Shown here piece after piece: positions 12,713 to 24,838 of a DNA stretch of 64,000 nucleotides. A program made the position numbers and the translations under genes. Each line of letters begins with the position of its first letter. The first letter of the stretch is position 1. The notes beneath the pieces were generated by a model. That model made no database searches and was not told the DNA's origin. It worked only from the letters and a program-made list of their open reading frames with translations. The DNA is from Ipomoea triloba (Eukaryota; Streptophyta; Magnoliopsida; Solanales; Convolvulaceae): positions 28,739,991 to 28,803,990 of the forward strand of contig NC_044918.1 of NCBI RefSeq assembly GCF_003576645.1, written 5' to 3'.

Positions 12713-13076
12713 GACAGTGATGTTGACATTTCAAGAGATACGCATACTGCTTTAGAACCATCTTCAAAGCATCACAGTAGGTGTTCCCCCATGCCTTCAG
12801 CTGAAAAGGTGTATGCTGACAAAAATGGTTCAAGAGGAAGAAACAGGTCAGACATGGATGAAGTGACAGAAGTGTATGCCAATAGTTATCATACTCAGGG
12901 TATGCTTTCCATGCTATAGCAAATATTTATCATATGTTAATTGTTTGTACGTTCATTTTCCTTTTCTTTGTCATCTTGTTGGTCAGTAATTGCATTTCTT
13001 TTATGTGAATTTTCTTTTTTGTCAAAGCACAGGTGCTAATGTCCTGGCTATTTTATGCTTGGAGAGAAATGAGTAA
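12713..13076 (+). CDS. Possible 3' exons of an unrecognised gene (12713-12899, 13033-13076)
   Basis: 12713-12899 is bounded by TGTAG and GTATGC splice sites and is open in one frame only. It encodes 62 hydrophilic residues (SSKHHSR, DKNGSRGRNR, DEVTEVYANSYHTQ) unlike the AT-rich surroundings. Joined in phase to 13033-13076 (acceptor GCACAG) it adds about 15 residues and a stop. No family is recognised. It could be the end of a gene starting with the signal-peptide-like exon at 10446, or a decayed gene. Transcript evidence would decide. Confidence 0.3.
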
Positions 13077-13079
13077 TCT

Positions 13080-14150
13080 TTCTAGAGAAATGAATAACGG
13101 GAGAAATAGAAAAATTGGAATACTTGTTTACTGCAGAAAATTATTTGAAAAGAGGTATAGGTACCTAGATTTTAAATATAATTAAATTATTAGAATAACA
13201 ATTAGGAGAAATTTACCTAGAAGTCTTGGAATAAGCATGTTGATATTCCATGGCCAAATAAGAATGCATCAAGTGGAGTCTTATAGAGTTTTTTCTCATC
13301 TTGGGATAAGTTGGAGGGAGAGACGAAAACAGACTCCATTAGTGAACAATAAGGAGAAATAGCAGAGAATAAAAGAAAATAATGGATGGTAGCATTGTTC
13401 AGGATTATAAGAGTATTTATAGTGCAGATTAGGTGGCTGGTTATGGAGCATTATTATTTGAAGAAATAATGATGATTTTGTGGCAGATTATAGAGAAAGT
13501 TCGATGTACAATTGCAATTGCAGAATATGGCCAATTATGAATTGATTTATGGAGCGGTTTATTTGCAATTGCAGAATATGGCCAATTATGGATGGAAAAT
13601 CTTCCTTAATGATTAATATTAAAATAAGGCTAAATTATCAGTAATTGATTCTATTCTATTTTTTTATGCAAAATCTTCCTTAAAGATTTACGTGTAGACT
13701 AACATTTCCTTAAAGATTCATTTCCTTATATTCCTTTACTGATTCATATCCATTTTTCCATTTTTTAGAGTCTACGGCTTCAAGGGCTAACATTTCCTTC
13801 CATACTTTTCCATTTTTCCATATTTATATTAATTGTTTGAATTGTATTCCCATAGCTATTTCAACGTTTCTTACCAATTCCATAAATATTATATTCCCAT
13901 AGCTATTTCAACATTTCATGTATTAACATATTCTTACCAATTATAATTAAAAGATATTATTTAATTTTTTATATAACATTTTCTTACCAATTAGACTTTA
14001 TTAATTATTTTACTAATAAATTATGTAATTAATATTGCCAAAAGTTTGAGCGGGAAAATTTAGGAGGATATTATTTTTATATATAGTATAGATTAGTGTA
14101 ATCATCAAGTTGAATACCGGTGTAAATTACATTGGCCTAGCACACTTGGT
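13080..14150. other. No gene seen; short direct repeat at 13513 and 13562
   Basis: TGCAATTGCAGAATATGGCC and seven following bases recur 49 bp apart. The rest is AT-rich with stop codons in all frames. Confidence 0.5.
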
Positions 14151-14151
14151 A

Positions 14152-14396
14152 GATCAATCATTATACAGCTGTGTGGACCATCATATTATATCAAATAATG
14201 TACATTCAGTACATAAATAATATATTTTTAGTATATTAAAAATATACATTGTATTCAGTGAAAGTACACTATTTAAGTATTAGAAATACATTACTTTATA
14301 TAATGTATATTCATTACACGAATAATGTACTTTTAATATATTAAAAATGCAATTTTTGTTATGGTCCACGCAGCACTGTGTGGACCATAATTTGCC
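14152..14396. mobile_element. MITE of the GTGGACCATGGTCCAC family
   Basis: Left end ATCATTATACAGCTGTGTGG, right end GCACTGTGTGGACCATAATT. The body is made of AATGTAC..TATTAAAAAT repeats, as in the other family members. Confidence 0.6.
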
Positions 14397-14829
14397 CTTG
14401 GCAGATATGAATACGTGGACGACAATTCAGAAACTCCATTTGGAGACTTTTAAAATATTATTTGTCAAATTGGTTCGAAAAAGTAATTAAGAGATATAAT
14501 TATCTATTGAGTTCCCATATTTAGAAATGTTGGGTCGGGATAATTAACGCTAACATATTGAGAATTGTAATATTTCTCATCTTATATGGAAGAAAAGATT
14601 TATAGCAATTACTTTGCAATTAGCTGGTAATGATTTATAAGTAATTGTAATTGTATTATACTCATCGAATTGATAATTATAATAATACTGACGGTATAGG
14701 TTTTTTTCTTTAAAAAAAATGGTTTGTACTTAATATTAATATAATAATATACAAATGACTTTGATTATATTGATGTATTCATCAAGTTTTTTTTTTTTTT
14801 AAAGGCAATTATGAGGTGTTTGGTAAATA

Positions 14830-15199
14830 GTTGTTAACTGATAGCCGGTAGTTGATTGTGTTAGTAAATTTGACTAGTTGATAGCATTAGCTAATTGTAG
14901 AAAGATGTTTGATAAATAGTTGTTAGCTTATATATATAGTTGATTACATACAAAATGATTTTCTCAAAAAACTTATCGAAAAAGCTATTTTGAACATCTC
15001 TTTTTAGTGTTTTGGAGCAATAAGCTGTTACAAAAAACTAATTAATCAAACACTCATATTGGTTATTTAATCAAGTCACAGAGCTAATAATAGTAATCAA
15101 ACAATCTAAAATTATGGCAAATTATTGCATGGACCATGGTTAGTCCATGCAATAATGATTGAAAATTAGTTGATAAGCTAACTATTTTACCAAACAGGA
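14830..15199. mobile_element. Tourist-like MITE (GTTTGGTAAATAG family) carrying a short palindromic insert
   Basis: Left GGTGTTTGGTAAATAGTTG and right CTATTTTACCAAACAGGAC are terminal inverted repeats like those at 37970-38257. Inside, at about 15116-15162, is a compact palindrome (ATTGCATGGACCATGG and complement), which is the end-to-end core of the GTGGACCATGG MITE family. Confidence 0.55.
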
Positions 15200-15600
15200 C
15201 GAAGAAAAAGAAATTAATCTAGTTACTATATTATTCAACAAAGCACACATTCCTCCTTTTGGTTACTTTATTGTTAGTATATTAGGCAGTTACCCAAAGT
15301 ATTAACGATGACAAGGGGTTGGCACCTTTAACTTTATTGTTGGTGGTATATTAGGCAGTTATCCAAAACATTATATATTCCCAGGTCCCAACTACATATC
15401 TTCAAACATTACATTATCTTTAAGTATATTCTACTTTTGAGCAATAAGTGTGGGTGTACAAATTAAAGCTAAGTTCATTGTGCATATATCAGGGGGATTA
15501 TTCAAGTGAGTAAACAATGATTGAAAGTATATTTAGGGGTGAGATTGTCGTTCTCAAAAGATTAACGATAGATGTAGAGCTTATGTATCTCAAACACAAG
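15200..15600. other. No gene seen; short repeats
   Basis: TATATTAGGCAGTTA(C/T)CCAAA occurs twice, near 15277 and 15348. Nothing else is recognised. Confidence 0.5.
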
Positions 15601-16640
15601 GTACACAATCTTCTTGTGGAATTCTAACCCTCAACAAAAATTGGTTGATGCTAATGGTTTTATTAGGACTGGGTCCACCATAAACCGGGTATAGAAGTAT
15701 ATAATAGGGGTAGGAAGAAAGTAGTTTTATTACCGGGGCGCTAGGCCCAAAAGAGCTTGTACAAAGCCTGAGATATTGGCCCAAAACGGTGGCCCAAAGA
15801 ATACATAAATAATAAATACTGTAGCCTTAAGCGATTGAATAGGGCCCAAAATGGCGGTCCGAATAATAAATAAAATAAAACTAAATATGTTATCAACAAG
15901 ACTCGAACCCTGGCACACCCACGAGAGAGAAAAGATCTAGACCACTTGACCAGAGATGAGGTAGTGTCTTGAGTGATGATTTAACACACCACAGCCCCCT
16001 TTTATACTGTTCCAAGAGCAACCTGCACCACACATGTGTCCCTGAACCCCCTCCTCGTCATGTGCACACCCCCACCGGGCACCCCTTGCCCTGCATGCAC
16101 GCCTGTCATGCACACACCCCCGCCGATTACCTCGTGCACGCCATGCACGCCCGGCTACCACACCTCGTGCCACCATGTACCAGCAACCACCATGCACCCA
16201 GCTAGTCGACCCCCATACGGCTTCATCACCCTCCTAGTGCTTACCCCATGCCTCAAGTCCTGGCTCGATCCAATATCCCCTGCCTGCTTGCTTCCATGCA
16301 TGTCGCCCACGTTACATGTCTTCGTAGCCCAACAAGATTCGGGCCCTACCCATTTCCTTCACCACCGGCACTTGGGCCAAGGCTTATCCAATAAAATGGG
16401 CCTTAGGGTCCCATGACCCATCATAAGTCACCTATTTTCTTTGGTTGTCTTTGACGAGCAAAGAGAGTATAGTCACTCTCGGCCTTCTACACACATTGAC
16501 TCTCATCACTCCCAACTTAAAAAGTTAACATCCCTTCATATAGCTTGGTTCTTGGACTATGCCACCTTCTTTGCATGCGGTTCGTCAAAGAAGATTTCGC
16601 TCCTATACCTTCCCTGTAAAAAAAGAAAAATAGATTTTTT
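15600..16640. other. Retroelement-like, GC-rich low-complexity DNA
   Basis: 15740-15870 holds a duplicated GGCCCAAAA(C/T)GG motif. 16020-16200 is CA/CCC-rich with many CATGCACGCC-type words, giving Pro/Cys-rich spurious frames. The GC content is much higher than in the flanks and suits untranslated parts of a gypsy element adjoining the gag remnant at 17140-17692. No intact gene. Confidence 0.4.
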
Positions 16641-16644
16641 TTGC

Positions 16645-17060
16645 TGGAGGCGTGATGCCTCGCTGAGCCGCCTTCCCTACATGCGGGCCCAAAAGAGATG
16701 ATTATCGGTTGCCTTCCCTACATGCAGGCCGATAAGCTGCCTTCCCCACATTCAGGTTCCTTGGGCCGCCATTCCTCCATGCAAGCCCGTATGAATCTTT
16801 GTTTGTTTGTTTGTTTTTTTGTCTTTTGTTTTTTTGTTTAAGGCGCGATGCCTCGCTGGGCCGCCTTCCTTACCTGCGGGCCCAGAAGAGATGATTATCG
16901 ACCGCCTTCCCACCATGCAGGCCTATGAGCCACCTTCCCTACATGCAGGCTCCTTGGGCCGCCTTCCCTCCATGCAGGCCCGTATGATGATTTTTAATTA
17001 TTTTTTAGGCGTGATGCTTTGCTTGGCCGTCTTCCCTGCTTGAGGGCCCAGGACAAGAAC
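16645..17060. repeat. Tandem repeat block, roughly 165-195 bp units with about 30-bp subrepeats
   Basis: The phrase GGCG(T/C)GATGC(C/T)T(C/T)GCTNNGCCG begins three units, near 16649, 16842 and 17007. Within units the subrepeat GCCGCCTTCCCTACATGCAGG recurs with small changes. Such tandem blocks are common in untranslated parts of large Ty3/gypsy elements, consistent with the gag remnant next to it. Confidence 0.75.
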
Positions 17061-17129
17061 TGCAAAAGATTATTTATTTATAATAAATGCTTTTCTCAAA
17101 TGGGGCTAATCAATTATTGATCACTTCCT

Positions 17130-17692
17130 TTTCCCTGCTGCATCTTGAGCATGGTATCCTTCTCTTCTTAGAGATTCAGATGTTGATCCAGCATTTCATT
17201 TCCTCCATATGTTCCCTTTTGCTATTTTTTCCCAATCGATGAAGCCATTTAGCTCCCCCGACTGAACAAGAAATTCAATATCTCACTTTAAAGTGTGACA
17301 CTCATCTGTGTCATGGCCATGCCGCTTGTGGAGCCGACAGTATTTTGACTTATCGACTCCGTGAATGTTCGTGGTAGATGGTCGAGGAAACTACACCAAT
17401 TGTATTCCTCGGCATAGGCTAGCTCCTCACTTGGTTGCGCTGTCAATGGCAACAAATGTCTTGGTGCCGTTAACATAGGTGTGAATAACCTTGGAGTCCT
17501 ATTTGGGGTCGGTGACCTTGCCCGCAAGGCAATCCGATTCTGTTTCAGGTGGCGTTTTACTGGTTGTTCTGGCACCTTCTTATTTGGTTCGGGAGTTTCT
17601 TCTATCCAGGGTCTTTTAGAAGACCCATCTTCTTCATTTCTTTTAATCTGATTCGCTTCTTTGACTTCCGCGTAACGGTCTGCCTTGGCCAT
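17130..17692 (-). pseudogene. Ty3/gypsy gag-like remnant
   Basis: Minus strand. An open frame runs from 17692 to 17288 (134 aa, basic and Pro-rich), stops, then continues in the same sense with REIEFLVQSGEL at about 17270-17235. A polar segment followed by a CHxLKREIEFLVxxGxL-type motif is typical of plant Ty3/gypsy gag. At least one stop breaks it and no pol domain follows, so it is a dead fragment. It directly abuts the copia remnant at 17699 on the opposite strand. Confidence 0.55.
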
Positions 17693-17698
17693 GTGAAA

Positions 17699-20600
17699 AA
17701 CTTAGTACTTGCATGGAGAATTCTTGCCATGGAGATTCGCAGGGATAGAGGTGCAAGGAGTTGTGGCTAACTCAACAGAGTTATATTGAGAAGGTCATTG
17801 AAAGGTATGGGATGAGTAAGTCTAAATTTGTAACCCCTCGGTTTTTCCGACAAAGTTAAGGTTCTAGAATATAGATATAAATTTTTTTAAGCTATGACAT
17901 TTAAGAGAAGGTCTCTCGGTGATCGAAAGAATTTTTTTCTAGTCATTAATAAGCTGCGATCTACGTACCGGTCACGAACCGTAAAATTCTTAGGGATGTA
18001 TATTCAGTTCGAATTTTCCTAGGAATTGGATTATTAAGTATGATACGATTAAGCCTGAACTTCTAGTTAGTTCAAGAAAATTTTAAACGGACTGTAAGGA
18101 GGTAAAATTGTTACGAACCTCGTACCTATATTTCGCGAGATACCGAAAAATTCCCAATTTTGGTGATTAGCGATGGGATTATTTTTAGGATAATTTTGGT
18201 GTTAGAATTTTCCCGAATTAAGTTATAATCCTCCGAGCTTTCATCTGATTTAACCATAAACTGGCCAAATAAATTGTGATCTTCCTAGAGACTCCATAGG
18301 GTGATGACATGTGGCAACCAAATCTAGCCTAAGATTGATCATTTAATGCTAGCATTAATGAGGTATGGTGCAATTGCACTTGATTTCTTAGTCTTCAAGC
18401 TAGAGCTCACATCATCATCTCTCTCATCCTACTCCATCTCATTTTCGTAGATCACCCAAGGAAGAAGAAGAAAAAAATAAAATTGTTTAGTCTTCCATTG
18501 TGATCAAAGAGCTCCCAAGCATTTTTCAAACTCAAGTGTCTAAGTGTAGGTAAGATTTTAGACTTTGTTTGGTTGAAACCTTCTTAGAATTTAAGTGTAA
18601 ACTAAAGGTGCATGGAAATGTTGTTATTATGGTGATATTTTTAGGATCTTGGACTCAAAGGAAGGAAAACAACAATTTCTACCATTTTTTTTAGGATCTT
18701 CCAAAAGAGGTAAGGAATCCCTTTATTTGGTTGAGGTTGTTTGAAACTAGATAATTGATAGTAAATGATGAGATTAGGAGTTTTATGAATATGTTTTTAT
18801 ACATGATAATGGCTGAAAATGCATGTACATATTATATTTATGCCCATATAGGCTTATACTTGTGAAAATATTGACAAGAAATTTAGCTAGTCTCTGGCAG
18901 TGACTTCCGAGAATTTCTGGGAAAAATCGGTAAGGTATTTTGATCCTAAATTTTTTGGACATGTAGATCTATAAGTGTAGAACCTACATATAAAATTTCA
19001 TAATGATCGGAGTAGTATAAGTATGGTTTCCGGAATTTTTCCCAAAACTGGTCCAGAGAGGAAAGATGCTGGACAGCACACTGCCAAGGGCAAAAATGGA
19101 ATTTTCTGTGTTAATTCGTGAACCAAAATGACCCAAACTTTTTATGGACATCAAGTACTATGAGTTAGGGTTCTACCATAAAAATTTCAAGTGAAAAAGA
19201 GTTCGGGAACTATAGTTACCGGCTTAATCTTTCGGACTGCGCCATGCTGAAAATTTCTGGACAGAATCGGTTATAAACAGTTTTTACAAAATATCCTTGT
19301 AACAAAATTAGTGACGAAATTTTGGGATGTTACAACCATATTGGAAGAATTAAATTATTTTGAAAATGCTATTTGATTCCAGGAAAGAAAAGAAAATGTT
19401 TTCAAACCTTAATTCTAGTAAAAGTGGTGAAGGATCTTGTTAACCACGGAATAAAGATGAGCTTAAAGTGCCTATTCCGCATGGTAATTATGTGTATGAT
19501 CATTCATACTGTGGGCGAAGTCTATTCGCCGAGTACTATATCACCCGGAAGGAAAAGGACTCCTACGGGGGTGTGCACACTTAAGTATAGTCACTCTATG
19601 TTCGGGTAGGTGTCGTTCTTATGAACCTAGTGAGGCTAGCTAGGAATCATTCCAACGCTCCTATAAGTCCAGGGGATCAGTACTAGACCGGGCGATGACC
19701 ACTGAACCCGAGTTCAACGATCCAAGTGGTCAAAAGTGGAGAAAGAACTCCAAAGGCCTCACACTTTCTATCTAGAACTAAGTGGAATTTTGAAATATGA
19801 ATGTAGTTACTCCGTAACTACGGGAAAGAGAAATGTGACAAGTATTTAAGTACCCAAAGGTGTGGGTGATCCCTCTTTTGAAAAGTGAAAAATGATGAGG
19901 ATTTCATTATGATGGAAGGTTTTTCTATTAAAGTGATTACAAGCAAGATGTGTGATTTATGTTTTCTACTACTTACTAGTATGCTTAATTGTTTATCAAT
20001 ATATTATTGGGTATGTAAATGATTACCAAATGACCTTGTCAAGAGGGAAGATGATATGAGATGTTATTGAATTTTGCTCATAGTGTATGCAAGTTGCTCT
20101 TTATAACTGTTGCAGGTAGAATATTTGCCGATGAGTAAGGTATAGGGTTTTCTATGTAACAATTTTTACAAAACCTTTATTTAGTTTTGAATGACCCATG
20201 GATATCCTTACTTAGCCGTCGCGCTAACTACACTTCACCGTGTCTCTTATCAGATGTTGTCTAGCGTGGGCTCTTGTAGCCCGATGAGCGCTGAGAGCTC
20301 ATCTAAGTTGTGTTTCCAGTGTTGGACTATGATGATTAGGTGCAGTTCCTGCTTGATGATGATCCCTATGCTCCTCCGGCTCCTCCTGCTCCGCCCATTC
20401 CGAAGTACACTGTTTAGAATAACTCCTTCCTTTTTGTTGTGTGAATATCTTTTGTAGCCTAGTATGGCTAACAAGTTGTGGACAACTTAAACTTTCATGT
20501 TTTTGGACCCAATGGGTCGATCCTTGTATATATAGTAGTAGCTAACCTAGCTACCTTCCTTTCTTCCGCTGCAATATCTACGTAAAGCTTTTGTCAAGTA

Positions 20601-21723
20601 GAAAGTGTGTGAAACAATTTTCCTTCTTTAGCCTGTGCATCTAGAGTGGACTCTTTCTGGATTTGATTGGGTTCAGTCTAGGTGTGGCGGTAACCACTCC
20701 GGATGTACGGTATAGCCGAGCCGGGGTGTTACAAAATTAGTTAGCACTCATTTGGCTAATCATTTTAAGCTCTCATCTAGTCAGTGTCCCCAAATAGTTA
20801 GTGAGATTGAAGATATGACAAAGGTTCCTTATGCAAGTACAGTTGGCTACTTAATGTAAGCAATGGTTTTTACTCGATCTAATTTGGCTCATGTTGTTAG
20901 CGAAGTTAATAAGTACAAGTCTAAACTTGTGAAGCTACATTGGGAGGCTATTAAGTGGGTTCTCCGGTACTTAAAGGACACTATGGGGGCATGGTATTTT
21001 ATTTGGGAGTCAATAGAGTGAGCATGTACTCAAGGGATATGTGAATTCTGATTATGTTAGTGATATGGATAATAGACATTCTACAACATCGTATGTGTTT
21101 ACTCTTGGTGGTGGTCTTGTTTGTTAGAGGTCATCGTTTCAATCTCCTGTAGCTTTGTCTACAACTAAAATAGATTACATGGCCGTGACAGTCAAAGTGC
21201 TATATTTTTGGCTAAAAATCAATTATATCATGCCATAACAAAGCATATTGATGTAAATTACTTCCATAAGGTTAGAGAGTTAGTTTTTTCTGGTAAGATA
21301 TTATTGCAGAAAATTCATACTAGCTAGTGAGAATGCAAGATACATGTTGACAAAGGTAGTTACGTACTACACTACTAGTGACAAGTTCAAATATTGTTTG
21401 GACTTGTTGAGTGTTCATTCTGCATACTAGATGAGCATGGTTATCCCGACCCATTAATTGGTATATGTGAGATAGATCTTTTCTTCTAAAGGGCATATTT
21501 GTCAAGGTGGAGATTTGTTGAGTATGTCTCATATAAGGAAGCTAGAGAGTGGAGCGGAGTGCGTTGGGCTTGTGGTACGTGGGCATTTTTGTACATGTAT
21601 GTCTCGAGATGTCTATAAATACGTTTTTTTTTGTATCTCTAGGTGTTTAATCACCATCACAATTAATAAAAGAACTACTTCTCTCCTGTAGACGTAGGCA
21701 CATTGTTCTCGTTAATCTCAACA
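17699..21723 (+). pseudogene. Ty1/copia pol remnant (RT/RNase H) with 3' LTR, interrupted by a nested element
   Basis: Plus strand. 17699-17828 encodes a copia reverse-transcriptase segment (QQSYIEKVIERYGMSKSK). The frame resumes at 20739, right after the nested insertion, with ANHFKLSSSQCP, then RT/RNase H motifs (WEAIKWVLRYLKDT, STTSYVFTLGGG, ALSTTKIDYMAVT) to about 21410. In-frame stops and a frameshift make it non-functional. A purine-rich tract (AAGGTGGAGATT) precedes a 208-bp 3' LTR at 21516-21723 with TGTTGAG/CTCAACA ends. The 5' half of the element is missing. Confidence 0.85.
17829..20733. mobile_element. 2.9-kb solo-LTR-like element inserted in the copia remnant
   Basis: Starts TGTAACCCCTCGG and ends CCGGGGTGTTACA, i.e. 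TG..CA termini with an inverted repeat of about 9 bp. An exact 5-bp duplication AAATT lies at 17824-17828 and 20734-20738. Removing the element and one AAATT keeps the copia frame open across the site. No gag-pol is inside. TGTAACACCCC ends and a multi-kb LTR are common in plant Ty3/gypsy (Tekay/Del-like) elements, so this is most likely a solo LTR. Confidence 0.8.
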
Positions 21724-21977
21724 AGTCTAATAGTCGTCGATAGAGCTAGTCCGAAATCAAGTGAGTTATCTTGATTGACATCTATACTTTTCAATAGTAC
21801 TATTAAAGCATGTCGGTAGGACAAAGCCTGCCACCTTAGTAGACCTCGAAAATTGAAGTCCACCCACTTTTAATGCAAGACGGGGTGGCCTGACCTGACA
21901 AGCTTAGCCAGTTCACAATTCTACATTTTAGAACTCAAAATCTAATCATTATTGAGTATTGTATAGGATGAAAGTTT

Positions 21978-22060
21978 GTGCTTGTGGTCTAGTGGCACTT
22001 GATTTACACTTTTGCATGGAAAGGAATGGGTTCAAGCCTCAGTGACGGCAAAAGAAGGAA
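21978..22060 (+). mobile_element. tRNA-derived SINE fragment
   Basis: GTGGTCTAGTGG (box A-like) and GGGTTCAAGCC (box B-like) have the spacing of the SINE at 35637-35747 and share its GTGGGTTC..GCCTCAGT segment. Confidence 0.5.
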
Positions 22061-22740
22061 AAACTCGTCAAGCTTGTTGTTAGCGAAATGGAATTACCGT
22101 CACCTTCAAAAATGGCCAATTTTCTTTCATCAAGTTTTGCAAAAAAACAAGGCAGAAGCCTTTTCTGTTGGTTTCACCTTACATGCACGGCACTAGCTCC
22201 ATCACAAGGCGCCAATTATTTCTTCTGTTCTCCTGCTGTTACGTTGTTCGGCATATTCCGTGTTTATCTACGCTTGATCCAAAATTAATTATTTATTATA
22301 ATTATAATCATAAATTATACATTAATATAAAATATAATTTGTAATAACACTATTTCAATTGTGTAAACTCTTATAGTTATGTAGTTTCTCATTTTTTTAA
22401 AAATTATTTTTTGTTTGACGGTTTATAAAAATATTAATAACCAAATAATGAAATAAATAAAAATTGATTAAATAAATAATCAATGAAAAAGTAAAACAAT
22501 CATTTTTAGTATCTTCAAATAAACGCGAAATAATTTTATCCAAACTAAATATATTTGAATTATTTGGTCCAAATATTGGATCTAAAATTAAAATTTTTAA
22601 AATAATTTAAAATAAAATGCAAGTACTGCCCAAGCTAACTCGATTTTCACCCCTAATGACGATAAATGTTTAGTCTCTATGATATGATAAGTGCAAAGCT
22701 AAATTAAAAGAAGGAAATTAATCAAAATATGTCATATCAA
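22060..22740. other. AT-rich DNA, no gene seen
   Basis: Short open frames at 22088-22288 have no homology that I recognise. The rest is A/T-rich. Confidence 0.5.
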
Positions 22741-22741
22741 A

Positions 22742-22996
22742 TACTTCCTCTGTTCCATTTTACCTATCTTACTTTCCTTTTTAGTTTGTCCTAAAGTGTT
22801 GTCCTCCTTCCAAAATTGAACATGACCATCATTATACTTTTTTCAATTTACCCTTATAACTTTTGCTTTCTTTATTGCTTTAATTTCCAAAAGTGAAAAA
22901 GTTTGGGACATAATTGAAAAGCACATCATCTTTACTTTGATTTCTTAAAAAGCGTGCAAAAAGCAAACGAGACATTCAATTCGAGACGGATGGAGT
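22742..22996. mobile_element. Mariner/Stowaway-like MITE with CTNCCTCYGTYCC termini
   Basis: Left CTTCCTCTGTTCCATTTTAC and right GAGACGGATGGAG are an inverted pair. TA is present on both sides, as expected for Tc1/mariner-type insertion. Related copies: 23629-23890 and about 54155-54378. Confidence 0.65.
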
Positions 22997-23390
22997 ACAT
23001 GTTTTTTTCACCAAAATAATTGTAATATTACTCTTGAAAGTTATTATTTTCATTATTATCACGCATGTTAAAGTGTGGAGCGGCAAAAAAGAATAATAAA
23101 CTTTATGTTTCTTGATAGTCAAAATGAAAACAAAGATATATTCAAAAAAAGGGAAAAAAGTAAAGTCCACAGACTAAAGGGTGTTTTAATTGAGTGTCTG
23201 TCAAATGGTGAAAAGAGAAAGGAAAAAGTTTTTTTTTTTTTTTTTTTTGTTGCCTCAGTTCAAACCTATGACCTCTCATTTGGGGAGCCACCTTATAAAG
23301 TTATTTTATTATAACTAAAAAATGTTGATTAATTTAAATAAAAATAATGGACTCATTTCTAAATTAATTTGAATTTAATGTCACTACTAA

Positions 23391-24056
23391 GGGTGAGTTT
23401 CTGTGAGACCGTCTCACAAATCCTTATCTGTGAGATAGGTTGAGTCAAGACGAAAATGTAATCATTATGTTGAAAATGTAATACTAATTAGAAATAAATT
23501 AGTTGTTATTGATAAAGAAAAATATATTACTTTTGTGGAAAAATTTACTAATTTTAAACCAAAATATAATATTTAAAGGTTCAACAGTTACTTATGAGAA
23601 AAAATATAATAGTAATTGATTAATTGTTACTCCCTCTGTCCCATTTTACCTGTCCTATTTACTATTCATTGGTCAAACCAACTCTTTCTTCTTTGCTTAT
23701 TTTCTTTAGTAATTTTATTATTATTTTTAAATTTAATTTTTTGTGTTTAATAGTACTTTTAATGTAGTTTCTAAATATATAAATTTTATATATTAATGCT
23801 AAACTTAATAATATGAAAAATTGGATTAAAAATTACTTCAGTCAAGCCTCGTTAAACGAACCAGACAACCATTTTGAAACGGAGGTAGTATTTATAAAGA
23901 AAAATGTGATACTTTTGATAAAAATGTAATAATTTTAAATCAAAATGTAATATTAAGAGTTGAAGAGCTACTTATGAGAAAATTGTAATACTTATGAAAA
24001 AACTCGATCTATCTCACGGATTAGGATTCGTGAGACATCTCATAGGATATTTTGCC
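23391..24056. mobile_element. GTCTCAC foldback element interrupted by a Mariner-like MITE
   Basis: The left arm 23391-23628 has GTGAGACCGTCTCACAAATC and AAAATGTAAT motifs. The right arm 23890-24056 has the inverse (CACGGATTAGGATTCGTGAG). Between them lies a CTCCCTCTGTCCCATTTTAC element (23629-23890) flanked by TA. Confidence 0.65.
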
Positions 24057-24100
24057 TACTAGTACGTAGAGGTGCCAAAGTCCGGGCATGACAGCTCCCG

Positions 24101-24838
24101 AGCGGCAAATTACTGTGTGGACCATGGTCCACATAGCTGTGTGGACCATGAATATAATGCACATTTTTTTGAAAGAATATAAGGTACATTTTTATTATAC
24201 TAAAAGTACATTATTTTTGTACTGAGGGTATATTATTTCATAGTATATATAAAATCATGGTTGAAAAAATCGCTAGGCGCTCGGGGAGCGCCTAGCGCCT
24301 AGGACGCCTAGCCAGGGATTAATCGGCGCCTAGGCGCCCGTGTACTTTTTATTTTATTTTTTATTTTTTAAAAATTTGTTTAAGTATTTTTTATTTTTTA
24401 AGGACTAATAATTATAAATTATATAATACTTTAATAGTTAATACTAAAATATTAAATATTAACCTAAAAAATATCTAAAGTTAGTACAATTTAAAATTAT
24501 TTCGCTCAAAACGATGTTGTTTTGAGTGAAATAACCCATTAAAAAAAAAAGAACAATAGTTAATCGACCGACTAGAAGGTCTAGTCGGTGCCTAGTCGGT
24601 CTAGTCGACGCCTAGGCGATCAGCGCCTAAGCGGCCTAGGCGGTCGCCTAGCCGGCCAGCCGCCTAGACCACCATTTAATGTGATACGCTATGCGGTCGA
24701 CCAGAGCCTAGCGCCTAGGCGGGGATTAATCGGCGCCTAGGCGGGATTTTTGCAACACTGTATAAAATAATGTACTTTCAGTACTTAAATAATGTACTTT
24801 TTATTTATGGTCCACACAGGTCCATGCAATAATGATTG
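24101..24838. mobile_element. GTGGACCATGG MITE interrupted by a hAT-type MITE
   Basis: Left GGCAAATTACTGTGTGGACC and right GGTCCATGCAATAATGATTG are the family ends. The continuous AATGTAC-repeat body is cut at 24256. Confidence 0.7.
24256..24760. mobile_element. hAT-type MITE of the CCTAGGCG family, 505 bp, 8-bp target duplication
   Basis: Termini CATGGTTGAAAAAATCG and GGATTTTTGCAACACTG form an inverted repeat. The flanks are an exact 8-bp duplication TATAAAAT (24248-24255 and 24761-24768). The ends are dense in GCGCCTAGGCG-type palindromes and the middle is AT-rich. No transposase. Best copy of the family in this window. Confidence 0.88.

Noticed and set aside
15937..16416. Pro/Cys/His-rich open frames (up to 126 aa) on both strands
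   Set aside because: Low-complexity CA/CCC-rich DNA in a retroelement zone; overlapping frames are open on both strands only because AT-rich stops are lacking.
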